From: Rhizobium sp. NZLR1
GTDB taxonomy: Bacteria > Pseudomonadota > Alphaproteobacteria > Rhizobiales > Rhizobiaceae
NCBI RefSeq assembly: GCF_017357385.1
Contig: NZ_CP071633.1
Location: 248,001-312,000 of the forward strand
Direction of reading: 5' to 3'
DNA: 64,000 nt
Part shown: positions 52,448 through 63,235 of the stretch, one piece after another
How positions within the stretch are numbered: position 1 is the first letter of the stretch
How the letters are laid out: every line of letters starts with the position of its first letter
The notes under the pieces: model-generated
Told to the model about the DNA's origin: nothing
Seen by the model: only the letters and a program-made list of their open reading frames with translations
Databases searched by the model: none
Translations under genes and position numbers: made by a program

Positions 52448-54322
52448 TTATTCTGACAGCTCAACCAACCTTGAATAACGCGGGTGACTGCGAATGGGAT
52501 CGAGGTCGGAATCGTTCTTGAACCACAGCCGCATCTCGATGCCGACCTGAGGCATCCAGACCTCGAGCAAGTCTATCGCTCGCTCAATCTCGCCAAGCAG
52601 TGCATAAGTGCAGGCGGCATTGTACTGAATGTTGATATCGTCGGGATCCGTCGCCAGAGAGCGGGCCAACCACTCCAGGGCCTGATCGCGGACACCGAGA
52701 AAGGCCAGCGCCGTCGCTCCCAGGCAGGCAACATTGGCATTCTCCGGATGTAGCCGCAGTTCTTCCTCCGCCTTTTTCAACGCGATCCGAGCATAGCTAC
52801 TTGCCTTGTCTAATTGCCCGAGCGAACGAAGGACGTTCACAAGCATGATCGGCGCACCATAATCGGCAGGCTTGATTTCCATCGCACGCTGAAAGTGCGC
52901 AGCCGCGAGTTCGAATTGACCTTCGGTGACGCAAAATTCGGCATAGTACCGATTTGCCTCGTGGCAATTTGCGTCGAGCGACAAAGCCTGCTCGAATGCA
53001 GAAACTGCCTCGGTGCGATTGCCGGCCACCGCCAACGCAAATCCCTTGGCCGCATGTGCTTCCGCCAGATTGGGATCGATAACGAGTGCCATCGTCGTAT
53101 TCGCGAGAATGTCCTCCACCGAAATCTCGGCGCCGAACTGAGATCGCAGACGCGCATCGCAAACCGCGATACCGGCATAGGCGCGCGCATAATTCGGATC
53201 CAGTTCGATGGCTCGGGCGAAGCTCTGCCTGGCCATCAGATGGTTCGAGCGCGAGGCAATATGGTAGTATTCGCGCCCCCTGAGGAAGTGCGTATAAGCT
53301 TCGACGCTCTCTGTCGGCGCCAGCTCGATTGCCTCCTTTTCCTCAGGGAGCAGCTTGACCTTGAGTTGCTCGACAATTGCCTTCGTGATCTCGTCCTGCA
53401 CTTCGAAGATATCGGTGAGGTCGCGATCGTAACGCGCGGCCCAGACGTGGCCGTCGCTGGCTGCGTCGATCAATTCGGCATTGATCCTCACGTGGTTGCC
53501 GGCCTTGCGGACGCTGCCCTCTACGACATAGGCAACCCCGAGTTCCCTGGCGATGCGCTGCAGGTTCTCGCTCCGGCCTTTCCATGTGAAGACAGTGTAG
53601 CGGCTCAGGACAAACAGGCCTGAAACATTCGACAGATCAGTGATGATGTCCTCGGTAATGCCGTCGCTGAAAAACTCCTGGGCGGGATCGTCGCTGATGT
53701 TGGCAAATGGCAGGATTGCCACGGATGGTTTGTTGACGGGTGCCTGCGTGTGTCCGTTTGCCGCAAGCGGCACCCCTTCACCGGAGGCGACATTGCCCCA
53801 ATCGGCAAAATAGACATGCACAGGACGGGAGATGTTCTTGACGGTCTTTTCGCCCTGGTCTGCGAAATCGAGCCCGAGTTTGTTTCCGACTTCGTGGCGC
53901 ACAGCCGCCGAACAGGCAATACCGCCCGGAGCTGCAAGGGCTTGTAGCCGGACCGCCACATTAATGCCGTCCCCATGAAAGTCATCCGCATCGAAGACGA
54001 TGTCGCCCAAATTCAAGCCTATTCGAAACGCAAAGTGCCTGTCGGCTGGAATCCCCATGTTGCGCTCCAGCATGCCGCGCTGGATATCGACTGCGCATCG
54101 TGCAGCACTGAGCACGCTGCCGAACTCGACCAGGAAACCGTCGCCCATCACCTTGATTATACGCCCGTCGTGGGTCGTGACAGCTGGTTCGAAGAGCTCG
54201 CGGCGATGCTGCCGAAGGGCATTGAGCGTCTCCTCTTCGTTTGCCTCCAGGAGACGGCTGTACCCCACCACATCGGCAGCCAGAATAGCCGTCAATCGAC
54301 GCTCGACAAGCTCTGCACACAT
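52448..54322 (-). CDS. Class III adenylate cyclase with TolB-like and TPR regions
   Basis: A 624-residue signalling protein. The N-terminal class III cyclase catalytic domain (to about residue 175) has metal ligands D17 (AADVVGYS) and D61 (VMGDGF) and the purine-selecting K57. A PSVAILPFANIS segment begins a TolB/FlgO-like middle part with SDGITEDIITDLS. The C-terminal third holds several TPR-like helices. This architecture is common in rhizobia, which carry many such cyclases. No membrane helix is evident. It lies upstream of the metalloprotease cassette on the same strand with a 117-bp gap. Confidence 0.88.
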   Translation of the reverse strand: MCAELVERRLTAILAADVVGYSRLLEANEEETLNALRQHRRELFEPAVTTHDGRIIKVMGDGFLVEFGSVLSAARCAVDIQRGMLERNMGIPADRHFAFRIGLNLGDIVFDADDFHGDGINVAVRLQALAAPGGIACSAAVRHEVGNKLGLDFADQGEKTVKNISRPVHVYFADWGNVASGEGVPLAANGHTQAPVNKPSVAILPFANISDDPAQEFFSDGITEDIITDLSNVSGLFVLSRYTVFTWKGRSENLQRIARELGVAYVVEGSVRKAGNHVRINAELIDAASDGHVWAARYDRDLTDIFEVQDEITKAIVEQLKVKLLPEEKEAIELAPTESVEAYTHFLRGREYYHIASRSNHLMARQSFARAIELDPNYARAYAGIAVCDARLRSQFGAEISVEDILANTTMALVIDPNLAEAHAAKGFALAVAGNRTEAVSAFEQALSLDANCHEANRYYAEFCVTEGQFELAAAHFQRAMEIKPADYGAPIMLVNVLRSLGQLDKASSYARIALKKAEEELRLHPENANVACLGATALAFLGVRDQALEWLARSLATDPDDINIQYNAACTYALLGEIERAIDLLEVWMPQVGIEMRLWFKNDSDLDPIRSHPRYSRLVELSE

Positions 54323-54549
54323 GCCCGTCTCCCCAACGTGCTGGTGGCAATACTATTCAATTCGAGAAGCTAGCCAGTAATGTTGCCGGACGATCGTATG
54401 ACTGACAACTAAAATCGCCGTCTCGCCCGTAAGAACTCCCGGAGAGCCTCGAGGTCGCGGATTACGGCAGCGAGAAGTTGCACACGGTGGCACCCTCCGA
54501 ATGAGGGCCTGGCGTTTCTGTACGGGATGCGCGAACCGGTTCCCCATCG

Positions 54550-55620
54550 TCAACTCTTCGGAGGGGCAATACTTTCCCGCAGGATAAGCCTGCTGCGGAT
54601 GACGGTGGGCACAGAAGCAGGGTTCTGGCTCTGGCCAAGGGCGTCGAGCAGGAGATCCACTGCGGCGCGGCCCATCTCTTCCACCGGCTGCTCGATCGTC
54701 GAGAGCGGTGGCGAGGAGAATTCGCAGACGGGCGAACCGTCGAAGGAGACGACGGACAGATCATCGGGAATGCTCAAGCCTGCGCGCTTGACGCAACTGA
54801 CAAACGAGATGGCCATGTCATCGCTGGTGGCGATGACTGCCGTTGGTTTCTCGTCCAATCCAGCGAAATCGTCTGCCGCCTGCACGCCGATGTCGAAACC
54901 ATGCTGATAATCGAGACGACCGCCCGAGCGACGCACGGCCTCCTTCGATAGGCCGGCTGCCGCAAGCGCCTCGAGCACGCCGCCATAGCGCTCGACGTCA
55001 TGATAATTGCCTTCAGGTCCTGCAAGGTAGAAGAACCGGCGATGGCCAAGCCGGATCAGTTCGGCGGTGACGTCGCGCACAGCCTCGCGGTCGTTCGTCA
55101 CGACGCTCTGCAGTCCCGCATCGCTCATGTCGAGCAGCATCGAAACGATCGGCAGGCCGGAACTTGCCAGCGAGCGCCCATCGACCTCCGGAAGCTTCGA
55201 CGACAGGATAATGGCTCCGCGCACGCTGCCGCCGAAGGCGAGGTCGAGAATGTGCCGCTCGGAAATCTCGTCGCGATCGAGGTTGGCGATCATCAGGTTG
55301 TAGCCGCCCTGGATCAGCGACTTGTTGATGCTCTGCAGGACCTGCGGAATGATCTGTGAGACGCCATAATAGAGCGATCCGGGCAGGATGATCATGATGA
55401 TGTTGGATTTGCCGACCCTGAGACCGCGCGCCATCGCATTGGGAGTATAGCCGAGCTGCTTGGCCGCCGCGTTGATCTTGGCGCGCGTCTTCTCGTTGAC
55501 CCGTCCTGGATTGGCGAGCGCACGGCTGACCGTTGAGATCGCGACACCGGCGAGCCGCGCGACATCGGCCATCAGCGCGCCCGACTGCTCCTCTATGGCC
55601 ACATCCTTGTTTTTATTCAC
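54550..55620 (-). CDS. LacI family transcriptional regulator
   Basis: A LacI-type repressor of about 356 residues from a GTG at 55620, or 340 from the internal Met (M17). The HTH reads MADVARLAGVAISTVSRALANPGRV, then a hinge and a periplasmic-binding-like ligand domain (GNYHDVERYGGVLEALAAAGL, TAVIATSDDMAISFVS). It is divergent from the sugar operon at 55843-62778, whose control region has two LacI-type palindromes. Confidence 0.88.
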   Translation of the reverse strand: MNKNKDVAIEEQSGALMADVARLAGVAISTVSRALANPGRVNEKTRAKINAAAKQLGYTPNAMARGLRVGKSNIIMIILPGSLYYGVSQIIPQVLQSINKSLIQGGYNLMIANLDRDEISERHILDLAFGGSVRGAIILSSKLPEVDGRSLASSGLPIVSMLLDMSDAGLQSVVTNDREAVRDVTAELIRLGHRRFFYLAGPEGNYHDVERYGGVLEALAAAGLSKEAVRRSGGRLDYQHGFDIGVQAADDFAGLDEKPTAVIATSDDMAISFVSCVKRAGLSIPDDLSVVSFDGSPVCEFSSPPLSTIEQPVEEMGRAAVDLLLDALGQSQNPASVPTVIRSRLILRESIAPPKS

Positions 55621-55679
55621 GTTTGTTTCATTCTCCCGGATGCTTCGATTTGCAACTCTAAGGCAGCCGGCGATTTATA

Positions 55680-55691
55680 GCAAACGTTTGC
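55680..55691. promoter_or_regulatory. LacI-type operator O1
   Basis: A perfect 12-bp palindrome, GCAAACGTTTGC, of the standard LacI/GalR form with a central CG. It is 60 bp upstream of the LacI GTG, in the divergent gap. Confidence 0.7.
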
Positions 55692-55736
55692 CAAAAATCG
55701 CTTGCTTAAAAAACCAGCTTGATTATCATCTAGGCA

Positions 55737-55752
55737 TGGCAAACGATTGCCA
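55737..55752. promoter_or_regulatory. LacI-type operator O2
   Basis: TGGCAAACGATTGCCA, perfect 6-bp arms around a central ACGA, about 59 bp (centre to centre) from O1 and 90 bp before the isomerase start. Two similar sites suggest cooperative binding or looping by the divergent LacI protein. Confidence 0.7.
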
Positions 55753-55842
55753 TTCCTTAATGCGTTGAAAATTCATGATTTATTGATTGCGGAACTGATC
55801 TTCCGCACGCGAGTAGGTCATGCCTTAAGAAATGGATGGATT

Positions 55843-56796
55843 ATGGCTACTGGCGACAGGCTCCGATTCGGCGTCGATCTCGTGACGTTCTTCGATCCCG
55901 GCTTCTGGGGCGTCGATAGCCATGACGCGATCATCGACTATGCGCGCACCGAACCGCGCGCCTTCTGGGACAAGATTCTCGACAGCGTCCAGGCCTCCGG
56001 CGTCACCGGCGTCGAGCTGACCTTTTCTCCGTTCAACTGGCAGGATGCGATCAAGACCTATGGTTCCGTCGATGCCTTTGCAGCCGAGCTGGCAAGACGC
56101 CGCCTGACGCTCTGCAGCGGCTTCTTCGCGGAACTGGAGGCGGCGGGCGACTTCGCCGAGCCCGAAGCCCAGCGCGCGCTGATCGACAAGGCGGAGCGAT
56201 ATGCCGACTTCCTGAAAGCCTGCGGCAGCGACATCATGGTGATCGGCGCCCCGCTTCGCCAGACGCTCGGCGCCCAGCCGGTGCAGTTTTACGATTTCGA
56301 CCGCGCCAAGGTGATCGCCGATTTCCTGAACCGGCTCGGCGCGACCCTCTATGCCAGGGGCGTGCAGCTGGCGCTGCACACCGAGGCGCATTCGATTTTT
56401 GCCGCTGCACGCGACGTCGACCTGATGATGCTGCTGACCGACCCAGCCTATGTGCATATGTGCCCGGACACGGCCCATATCATCGTTGCCGGCTCCGATC
56501 CCATCCAGCTCGTTGATCGCCACCACGAGCGCATGATCATTGCCCACTGGAAGGATGCGGTCGGGCCTATGCCCGCCGACACGCCGATCGACAAGCACAT
56601 CCACGATCGCCACCAGCCGTATTTCTGCAGCTTCGGCTTTGGACGGGTCGACTGGCCGGCCTGGATCCGACTGCTGCGCGACCGTGCCTTTGAAGGTTGG
56701 GCAATTCTCGAACTCGATGCCGCGCCGGATCCCGTCCGCGACATCGCCAACGGGCTGACGCTCGTCCGGCAGGCGCTCCTGCCGATCTATCGCTGA
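55843..56796 (+). CDS. Sugar phosphate isomerase/epimerase-like TIM-barrel protein
   Basis: A 317-residue AP-endonuclease-2/xylose-isomerase-like TIM barrel (IolE/IolI type). Its beta strands carry the expected acidic and histidine ligands: VTGVELTFSP, LALHTEAHSIF, VHMCPDTAHIIVAG, IIAHWKDAVG and GWAILELD. Members act as dehydratases, epimerases or isomerases on inosose and keto-sugars. The ATG at 55843 sits after the two operators. It is the first gene of the LacI-controlled operon. Confidence 0.82.
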   Translation: MATGDRLRFGVDLVTFFDPGFWGVDSHDAIIDYARTEPRAFWDKILDSVQASGVTGVELTFSPFNWQDAIKTYGSVDAFAAELARRRLTLCSGFFAELEAAGDFAEPEAQRALIDKAERYADFLKACGSDIMVIGAPLRQTLGAQPVQFYDFDRAKVIADFLNRLGATLYARGVQLALHTEAHSIFAAARDVDLMMLLTDPAYVHMCPDTAHIIVAGSDPIQLVDRHHERMIIAHWKDAVGPMPADTPIDKHIHDRHQPYFCSFGFGRVDWPAWIRLLRDRAFEGWAILELDAAPDPVRDIANGLTLVRQALLPIYR

Positions 56797-56854
56797 CGAT
56801 TATTCCCAAGACAACGAACGCCCCGCAAAGAGGGCATTTTCAAGAGGTGGAACA

Positions 56855-58087
56855 ATGAAGACAATGATGAAGCTTTTTCTTGCCGGTGTGGCATTCGCCG
56901 GTCTCTTCGCTTCGGCGCATGCCGAGGACAAACCGACGATCGAGATCATGTCGTCCTGGACGTCGGGCGGCGAAGCGGCAGCCCTCAACGTCATCAAGAA
57001 CGAGTTCGAAAAGCGCGGCGGCGTCTGGAAGGATTCCTCGATCGCCGGCTTCGGCGCCGCCGATGCCGCCTTCCAGAACCGTATCGTCGCCGGTGACGCG
57101 CCCGGGGCCAAGCAGGGCGTCATCGGCCTCGCGGCCGCAGATTTCATCAACCAAGGTCTGTTCAATCCGATCGACGACGTAGCCGGTGCCGGCAAATGGG
57201 CCGACGTCCTGCCGAAATCGATCCATGATCTCATCTCCTATGACGGCAAGGTCTATCTCGCGCCGACCGGCGCCCATGGCGAAAGCTGGGTCTTTTATTC
57301 CAAGGAAGCCTTCGGCAAGGCCGGCATCGCCGAGGAGCCCAAGACCTGGGACGAGTTCTTCGCCGACTTCGACAAGCTGAAGGCTGCCGGCATCGTTCCC
57401 GTTGCCTGGGGTGGCCAGCCCTGGCAGCAGACCAAGGTCTTCAACATGATCCTGCTCTCGCAGCTCGGGATCGACGGCTTCCTGAAGATCTATGTCGACA
57501 AGGACAAGAGCCAGGCCTCGGTCGACGGCGTGAAGAAGACCCTCGAAATTCTCGCCAAGCTGCGCGGCTATGTCGATGCGGGTGCCGCCGGCCGCAACTG
57601 GAACGACGCAACGGCCATGCTGATCACCGCCAAGGCCGGCGTGCAGTTCATGGGCGACTGGGCGAAGGGCGAATTCACCGTTGCCGGCAAGGAGCCGGGT
57701 AAAGACTATGGCTGCATGATCGTGCCGGAGTCCAAGGGTATGGTCTATATCGCCGACTCCCTCTGGTTCCCGAAGACCGGCAATGCCGCGACCGACAAGG
57801 CGCAGAAACTTCTCGCCGAAGTCGTGATGGATCAGAAGGTGCAGGTCGAATTCGCCTTGAAGAAGGGCTCGGTTCCGATGCGAACCGATGTCGACAAGTC
57901 GAAGCTTGATGTCTGCGCTCAGAAGGGTGTCGAGCTGATGGCTGCCGGTGCGATCGTCCCGGATCAGGCGATCGTGCTTACTCCTCAGCAGGTCGGCGCG
58001 CTCGACGATTTCGTCGACGAATACTGGAGCGGTGGCTCGAACGATGCAGCTACTGGGGCCGAGAATTTCTTCGCTGTCTTCGAGTAG
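56855..58087 (+). CDS. Sugar-binding periplasmic protein of a CUT1 importer
   Basis: A 410-residue family-1 sugar-binding protein. The signal peptide (MKLFLAGVAFAGLFASAHA) is cleaved near residue 23, followed by EIMSSWTSGGEAAALNVIKNEFEKRGG, typical of glucose/mannose-type binding proteins. ATG 56855 follows AGAGGTGG. A strong hairpin lies just after its stop, as is usual between binding-protein and permease genes. The ligand is unknown. Confidence 0.88.
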   Translation: MKTMMKLFLAGVAFAGLFASAHAEDKPTIEIMSSWTSGGEAAALNVIKNEFEKRGGVWKDSSIAGFGAADAAFQNRIVAGDAPGAKQGVIGLAAADFINQGLFNPIDDVAGAGKWADVLPKSIHDLISYDGKVYLAPTGAHGESWVFYSKEAFGKAGIAEEPKTWDEFFADFDKLKAAGIVPVAWGGQPWQQTKVFNMILLSQLGIDGFLKIYVDKDKSQASVDGVKKTLEILAKLRGYVDAGAAGRNWNDATAMLITAKAGVQFMGDWAKGEFTVAGKEPGKDYGCMIVPESKGMVYIADSLWFPKTGNAATDKAQKLLAEVVMDQKVQVEFALKKGSVPMRTDVDKSKLDVCAQKGVELMAAGAIVPDQAIVLTPQQVGALDDFVDEYWSGGSNDAATGAENFFAVFE

Positions 58088-58097
58088 AATAGTGCCT

Positions 58098-58124
58098 GCG
58101 GCGTCGGCCTGATCCCGACGCCGC
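58098..58124 (+). terminator. Intercistronic stem-loop after the binding-protein gene
   Basis: A perfect 10-bp stem GCGGCGTCGG / CCGACGCCGC with a 7-nt loop, 10 bp after the binding-protein stop. Such hairpins stabilise the upstream message and cut read-through, giving more binding protein than permease. Confidence 0.7.
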
Positions 58125-58183
58125 GGCCGACGTCGCTGCCTCGCGGTGGCGTGTGCCCCGCTTTTCCGTCAACGAGCCGGCCG

Positions 58184-59071
58184 ATGCCCATCAAACGCAA
58201 ATCCAATCTTTCCGCCACCATTGCGCTGCTGCCGACTTGGTTCGTCGCGGTCGTGGTCTTCATCGGCACCATGGCCTGGTCGATCCGCCTGTCCTTCACC
58301 AATTCGACGCTCTTTCCATCTTCAACCTATGTCGGCTTTGCGCAGTATTCGAAGCTGTTCTCTTCCGCCAAGTGGCTTGCATCGCTGCAAAACGTGTTGA
58401 TCTTCGGCGTCCTCTACGTCGCGGGCTGCCTGTTGCTCGGCTTCCTGTTGGCCGCGGCGCTGGACCGCAAGATCCGTTTTGAAAGCGCCTTCAGAACCAT
58501 ATTTCTTTATCCCTATGCCATGTCCTTCGTGGTGACCGGGCTGATCTGGCAATGGATGCTCAATCCGACCCTTGGCATCCAGGCGAGCGTGCGTTCGCTC
58601 GGCTGGGAGAGTTTTGTCCTCGACTGGGTGGTCAATCGTGACATGGCGATCTATGCGCTGGTGCTTGCCGGCGTATGGCAGGGTGCGGGGCTGGTGATGG
58701 TCATTGCGCTCGCCGGCATGCGCGGCATCGAAGGCGAGCAATGGAAGGCGGCGCGGATAGACGGCATTCCCGTCTGGCGGATCTATGTCTCGATCGTCCT
58801 GCCGCAGCTCGGACCGGCGCTGGCGGCGGCCGGCATGCTGCTCGCCATGGGCGTGATCAAGACCTATGACATCGTCGTCGCCATGACGAACGGCGGCCCC
58901 GGCAATGCGACGGAGGTGCCGGCGAAATTCATCATGGACAATTTGTTCGGACGTCAGAACCTCGGCCTCGCCACTGCCGGCGCGACGGTGCTTGTCCTCG
59001 GTGTGATCATCGCAGTCGCGCCGTTCCGCTACGCGATGCACATGCGCGACAGAGCGAAGGGAGCCGCGTGA
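58184..59071 (+). CDS. CUT1 sugar ABC transporter permease (first)
   Basis: A 295-residue permease with about six helices (LLPTWFVAVVVFIGTMAWSIRLSF first) and the EAA loop EQWKAARIDGIPVWRIYVSIVLPQLGP, of the UgpA/MalF type. I chose the ATG at 58184 because the earlier GTG at 58151 adds residues unlike the family. It ends with a TGATG junction to the next permease. Confidence 0.88.
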   Translation: MPIKRKSNLSATIALLPTWFVAVVVFIGTMAWSIRLSFTNSTLFPSSTYVGFAQYSKLFSSAKWLASLQNVLIFGVLYVAGCLLLGFLLAAALDRKIRFESAFRTIFLYPYAMSFVVTGLIWQWMLNPTLGIQASVRSLGWESFVLDWVVNRDMAIYALVLAGVWQGAGLVMVIALAGMRGIEGEQWKAARIDGIPVWRIYVSIVLPQLGPALAAAGMLLAMGVIKTYDIVVAMTNGGPGNATEVPAKFIMDNLFGRQNLGLATAGATVLVLGVIIAVAPFRYAMHMRDRAKGAA

Positions 59072-59955
59072 TGGCCGGTCCTCATCCGAACGGTCCGAAG
59101 CCGGCGCAGATCACCGTCGGGCGCATCGGCCTCTATGCCTTCCTGGTCGTTGCCGCACTTTTCTTTCTTCTGCCGCTTTACACGATGGTCGTCACCTCGC
59201 TGAAGTCGATGGAGGAAATCCGGCTCGGGCAGATCTTCGCCCTGCCGGCGACGCTCGATTTTTCCGCCTGGACGACCGCCTGGTCGGGCGCCTGCATGGG
59301 GACCGTCTGTGTCGGCATTCGCAGCGGCTTCTGGAATTCGGTGGCGATCACCCTTCCCGCGGTTGCGCTCTCGGTCTTTATCGGCGCCGTCAACGGCTAT
59401 GCGCTGTCGCTCTGGCGGCCGCGAGGGGCAAACCTGCTCTTCGGCCTGCTGATGGCCGGCGGCCTCATCCCCTACCAGATCTTTCTCTATCCGATGGTCC
59501 GGGCGATGGCGAATATCGCCCTCTACAATTCGCTCGCCGGCATCATTCTCGTGCATGTCATCTTCGGCCTGCCGCTGGTGACGCTGCTCTTCCGCAATTA
59601 TTTCATCAGCGTGCCGGAGGAGCTCTGCAAGGCGGCGCGCGTCGACGGCGCCGGCTTCTGGCGTATCTTTTTCGAGATCATGCTGCCGATCGCCGTGCCG
59701 ATGGTGGTGGTGGTCTCGATGCTGCAGTTCACCGGCATCTGGAACGACTTCCTGCTCGGTCTGGTATTTGCCGGGCGTGACAACCTGCCGATGACCGTGC
59801 AGCTCAACAATATCGTCAACACCACGATGGGCGAGCGGACCTACAACGTCAACATGGCGGCGACGATCCTGACCGCCATCGTTCCGCTCGCCATCTATTT
59901 CCTGTCCGGCCGCTGGTTCGTGCGCGGCATCGCGGCCGGCGCAGTCAAGGGGTAA
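59071..59955 (+). CDS. CUT1 sugar ABC transporter permease (second)
   Basis: A 294-residue MalG/UgpE-type permease: PLYTMVVTSLKSMEEI at the first helix end and the EAA loop ELCKAARVDGAGFWRIFFEIMLPIAVP. The ATG overlaps the previous stop by one base (TGATG); a GTG directly before it is the alternative. It is followed after 7 bp by the ATPase. Confidence 0.88.
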   Translation: MAGPHPNGPKPAQITVGRIGLYAFLVVAALFFLLPLYTMVVTSLKSMEEIRLGQIFALPATLDFSAWTTAWSGACMGTVCVGIRSGFWNSVAITLPAVALSVFIGAVNGYALSLWRPRGANLLFGLLMAGGLIPYQIFLYPMVRAMANIALYNSLAGIILVHVIFGLPLVTLLFRNYFISVPEELCKAARVDGAGFWRIFFEIMLPIAVPMVVVVSMLQFTGIWNDFLLGLVFAGRDNLPMTVQLNNIVNTTMGERTYNVNMAATILTAIVPLAIYFLSGRWFVRGIAAGAVKG

Positions 59956-59962
59956 TGCTTCC

Positions 59963-61045
<1,083 letters not shown>

Positions 61046-61125
61046 TGCCTCGTCCCTTTGTTTTCCCGCAATTGCCGGCGCGTTGCGCGCGGTTTTGAGC
61101 AATTGCTCCAGGACAGGATTTGGAA

Positions 61126-62778
61126 ATGTCTGAGATTGTCTACGATGCGCTGGTGATCGGCTCCGGCGCGGCGGGTTCCTTCGCGGTCAAAGAGCTGACA
61201 GCGCAGGGCCTTTCGGTGCTGCTTCTCGAGGCCGGCCCCGCTGTTGGGCCGAAGGATTTCGATCCCGCCCGCAAGAAGGCGCCTGCAAGCAGCATCAATA
61301 TCTGGGAGCGTGCGCGGGCGACACTCAAGGGCCAGCCGATCCAGGCGCGGGCGGCGTTTTTTACCGAGCGCTTCAGCCACTTCTTCGTCAACGACCGCAA
61401 GAACCCCTATACCACGCCGAAGGGCGAGCCTTTCCTCTGGATCCGTGGCCGCCAGGGCGGCGGCCGCCTCCACAGTTTTGGCCGCGTGCTGCTGCGCTGG
61501 ACCGATGATGATTTCAAGATCCGATCACGCGCCGGAAAGGGCGTTGACTGGCCGGTCTCATATGGCGAATTGGCGCCTTTCTACGACGAAGTGGAGACTT
61601 ATCTCGGGCTCTACGGCAACAAGGACGATGTGCCGACCCTGCCGGACGGCGTCTATGCGAAGCCGGCAAGCCTGACGCCCGCCGAACAGATCTTCAAGCA
61701 GGCGGTCGAAAGCCGCTGGCCGGAAAGGCACGTTGTCTCCTGGCGCTACATCGCGCCGGATGCCGAACGCATGCCGCGACCGCTGCGGGAAGCCAAGGCC
61801 ACCGGCAGGCTGACAGTCCGCTACGATGCCGTCGTTCGCCGCATCACCACGGACGGGAGAACCGGACGTGCCACCGGCGCGGAGTTCACCGATCGCAATA
61901 CCGGACAAGTATCGACGGCCCGCGCCGCGACGGTGGTTCTCTCCGCCTCGCCGATAGAGAGCGTGCGGCTGCTCTTGAATTCGGCTTCGGCAAAACATCC
62001 GGATGGGCTCGGCAACAGCTCAGGCGCTCTTGGCCGCTATTTCATGGACCAGCTTCCGTGCCTCGCCTTCGGTTCCTTTTCGAAGGCGAAGGGCTGGGCG
62101 CCCGATGGCTCCGCCCCGACGGATCCGTTCTACAATCCATCAGGCGGGATCTTCATTCCCCGCTTCGGTGAGGGCGACGCTGCCCGCGGCGATTTCGACT
62201 ACCAGGGAAGCGTCGGCCGAGCGCCGGTCTCCGGCGACGCTGATGCGCGTCTCGCCTTCTTCGGTTTCGGCCGCATGCTGCCCTATGCCGACAATCGCAT
62301 TACGCTTGATGTCAGGCGCAAGGACGCCTGGAACATTCCCGTTGCGCATATCCGCTGCGTGATGCAAGCGGAGGAGCAGGCGCTGCTTCGCCGGCAGGAA
62401 GAGACGCTGATCGCCATGATCAGCGAGGTCGGAGGCGATCTTGAATTCATCGGTTCGCCCACCGGCCTCAAGGAGATGGGCAAGGGCGCCTTTCCCGAGG
62501 CCGATGCCTTCAGCCGCTTCATGTTCCGCAGTTGGTTCCGCAAGACCATGTGCATGGGCGCGGCAATCCATGAAACGGGCGGCGCGCGCATGGGTGAAAC
62601 CCCGGAAGCTTCGGTGCTCAACCCCTACAACCAGGTCTGGGATGTCCCGAACCTGATTGTCACCGACGCCAGCGCCTTCCCCGGCAGCGGCATCGCCGGC
62701 ACCACACTCACCGTCATGGCTCTGACGATCCGCGCCTGCCGGAATCTTGTCTCGCAATACCGGACAGGACAGCTGTAG
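61126..62778 (+). CDS. GMC family FAD-dependent oxidoreductase
   Basis: A 550-residue GMC oxidoreductase. The FAD-binding GSGAAG (12-17) is followed by LLLEAGP, and the C-terminus has the histidine-containing HETGGARMGETP and the FPGSGIAGTTLTVMALTIRA motif. Relatives oxidise sugars or alcohols, some at C-3 of hexosides with cytochrome or quinone acceptors. It has no Tat signal, and no small gamma-subunit gene precedes it, so the enzyme may be cytoplasmic or use an unlinked partner. It ends the LacI-regulated operon. Context suggests oxidation of the imported sugar to a keto form. Confidence 0.86.
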   Translation: MSEIVYDALVIGSGAAGSFAVKELTAQGLSVLLLEAGPAVGPKDFDPARKKAPASSINIWERARATLKGQPIQARAAFFTERFSHFFVNDRKNPYTTPKGEPFLWIRGRQGGGRLHSFGRVLLRWTDDDFKIRSRAGKGVDWPVSYGELAPFYDEVETYLGLYGNKDDVPTLPDGVYAKPASLTPAEQIFKQAVESRWPERHVVSWRYIAPDAERMPRPLREAKATGRLTVRYDAVVRRITTDGRTGRATGAEFTDRNTGQVSTARAATVVLSASPIESVRLLLNSASAKHPDGLGNSSGALGRYFMDQLPCLAFGSFSKAKGWAPDGSAPTDPFYNPSGGIFIPRFGEGDAARGDFDYQGSVGRAPVSGDADARLAFFGFGRMLPYADNRITLDVRRKDAWNIPVAHIRCVMQAEEQALLRRQEETLIAMISEVGGDLEFIGSPTGLKEMGKGAFPEADAFSRFMFRSWFRKTMCMGAAIHETGGARMGETPEASVLNPYNQVWDVPNLIVTDASAFPGSGIAGTTLTVMALTIRACRNLVSQYRTGQL

Positions 62779-62809
62779 CTGCGCCTCAGCGGCTGTACTG
62801 CAAGATCGT

Positions 62810-62995
62810 TCACGCCGCTTTGGCGTCCCGACGCTCGGCAAGGATCTGTTCGAACAGGTCCATGGTGACAACCGGGCCGACGGCTGTGCCTGCCGCGGAG
62901 GCATGCGCAAGGTGAGCGACCGCGTCCGCATTGCCAATGGCAAACACACCCGGCCTGCTGGTCCGGCCTTCCCTGCCGGTCTTAGCTTGCCTCAA
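62810..62995 (-). pseudogene. C-terminal remnant of a thioredoxin-reductase-like flavoprotein
   Basis: A minus-strand frame whose first residues GRTSRPGVFAIGN and following AVAHLAHASAAGTAVG match the conserved end of thioredoxin-reductase-like NAD(P)/FAD oxidoreductases (TS-PGVFAAGD...A--AAGxxAG). The N-terminal two-thirds, with both nucleotide-binding motifs, are absent. The rest of the 62779-63235 gap holds another short minus frame (about 63003-63120) without recognisable family. This looks like a decayed gene. Confidence 0.55.
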
Positions 62996-63235
62996 CGTTC
63001 TGCGAAGTCGATGAGATCGGTCTCGCCAGCAACAAAGGCTGCGAAATCGGAAGACGATGCGTTTTCGCCTAGCTTATTACACCCGATGTAATTGAGGGCA
63101 TTCCCCCTCCCGCGATATCAGTGAACGGCCTTCCTGCAGGAGGAACATTCCAGTCCTCAAACAGAAGCGGCCAATCCGGACGATGTCGACGGCCAAACCG
63201 CTGTCAACCGTACGAGGCGGCCGAGGAGAACGACG

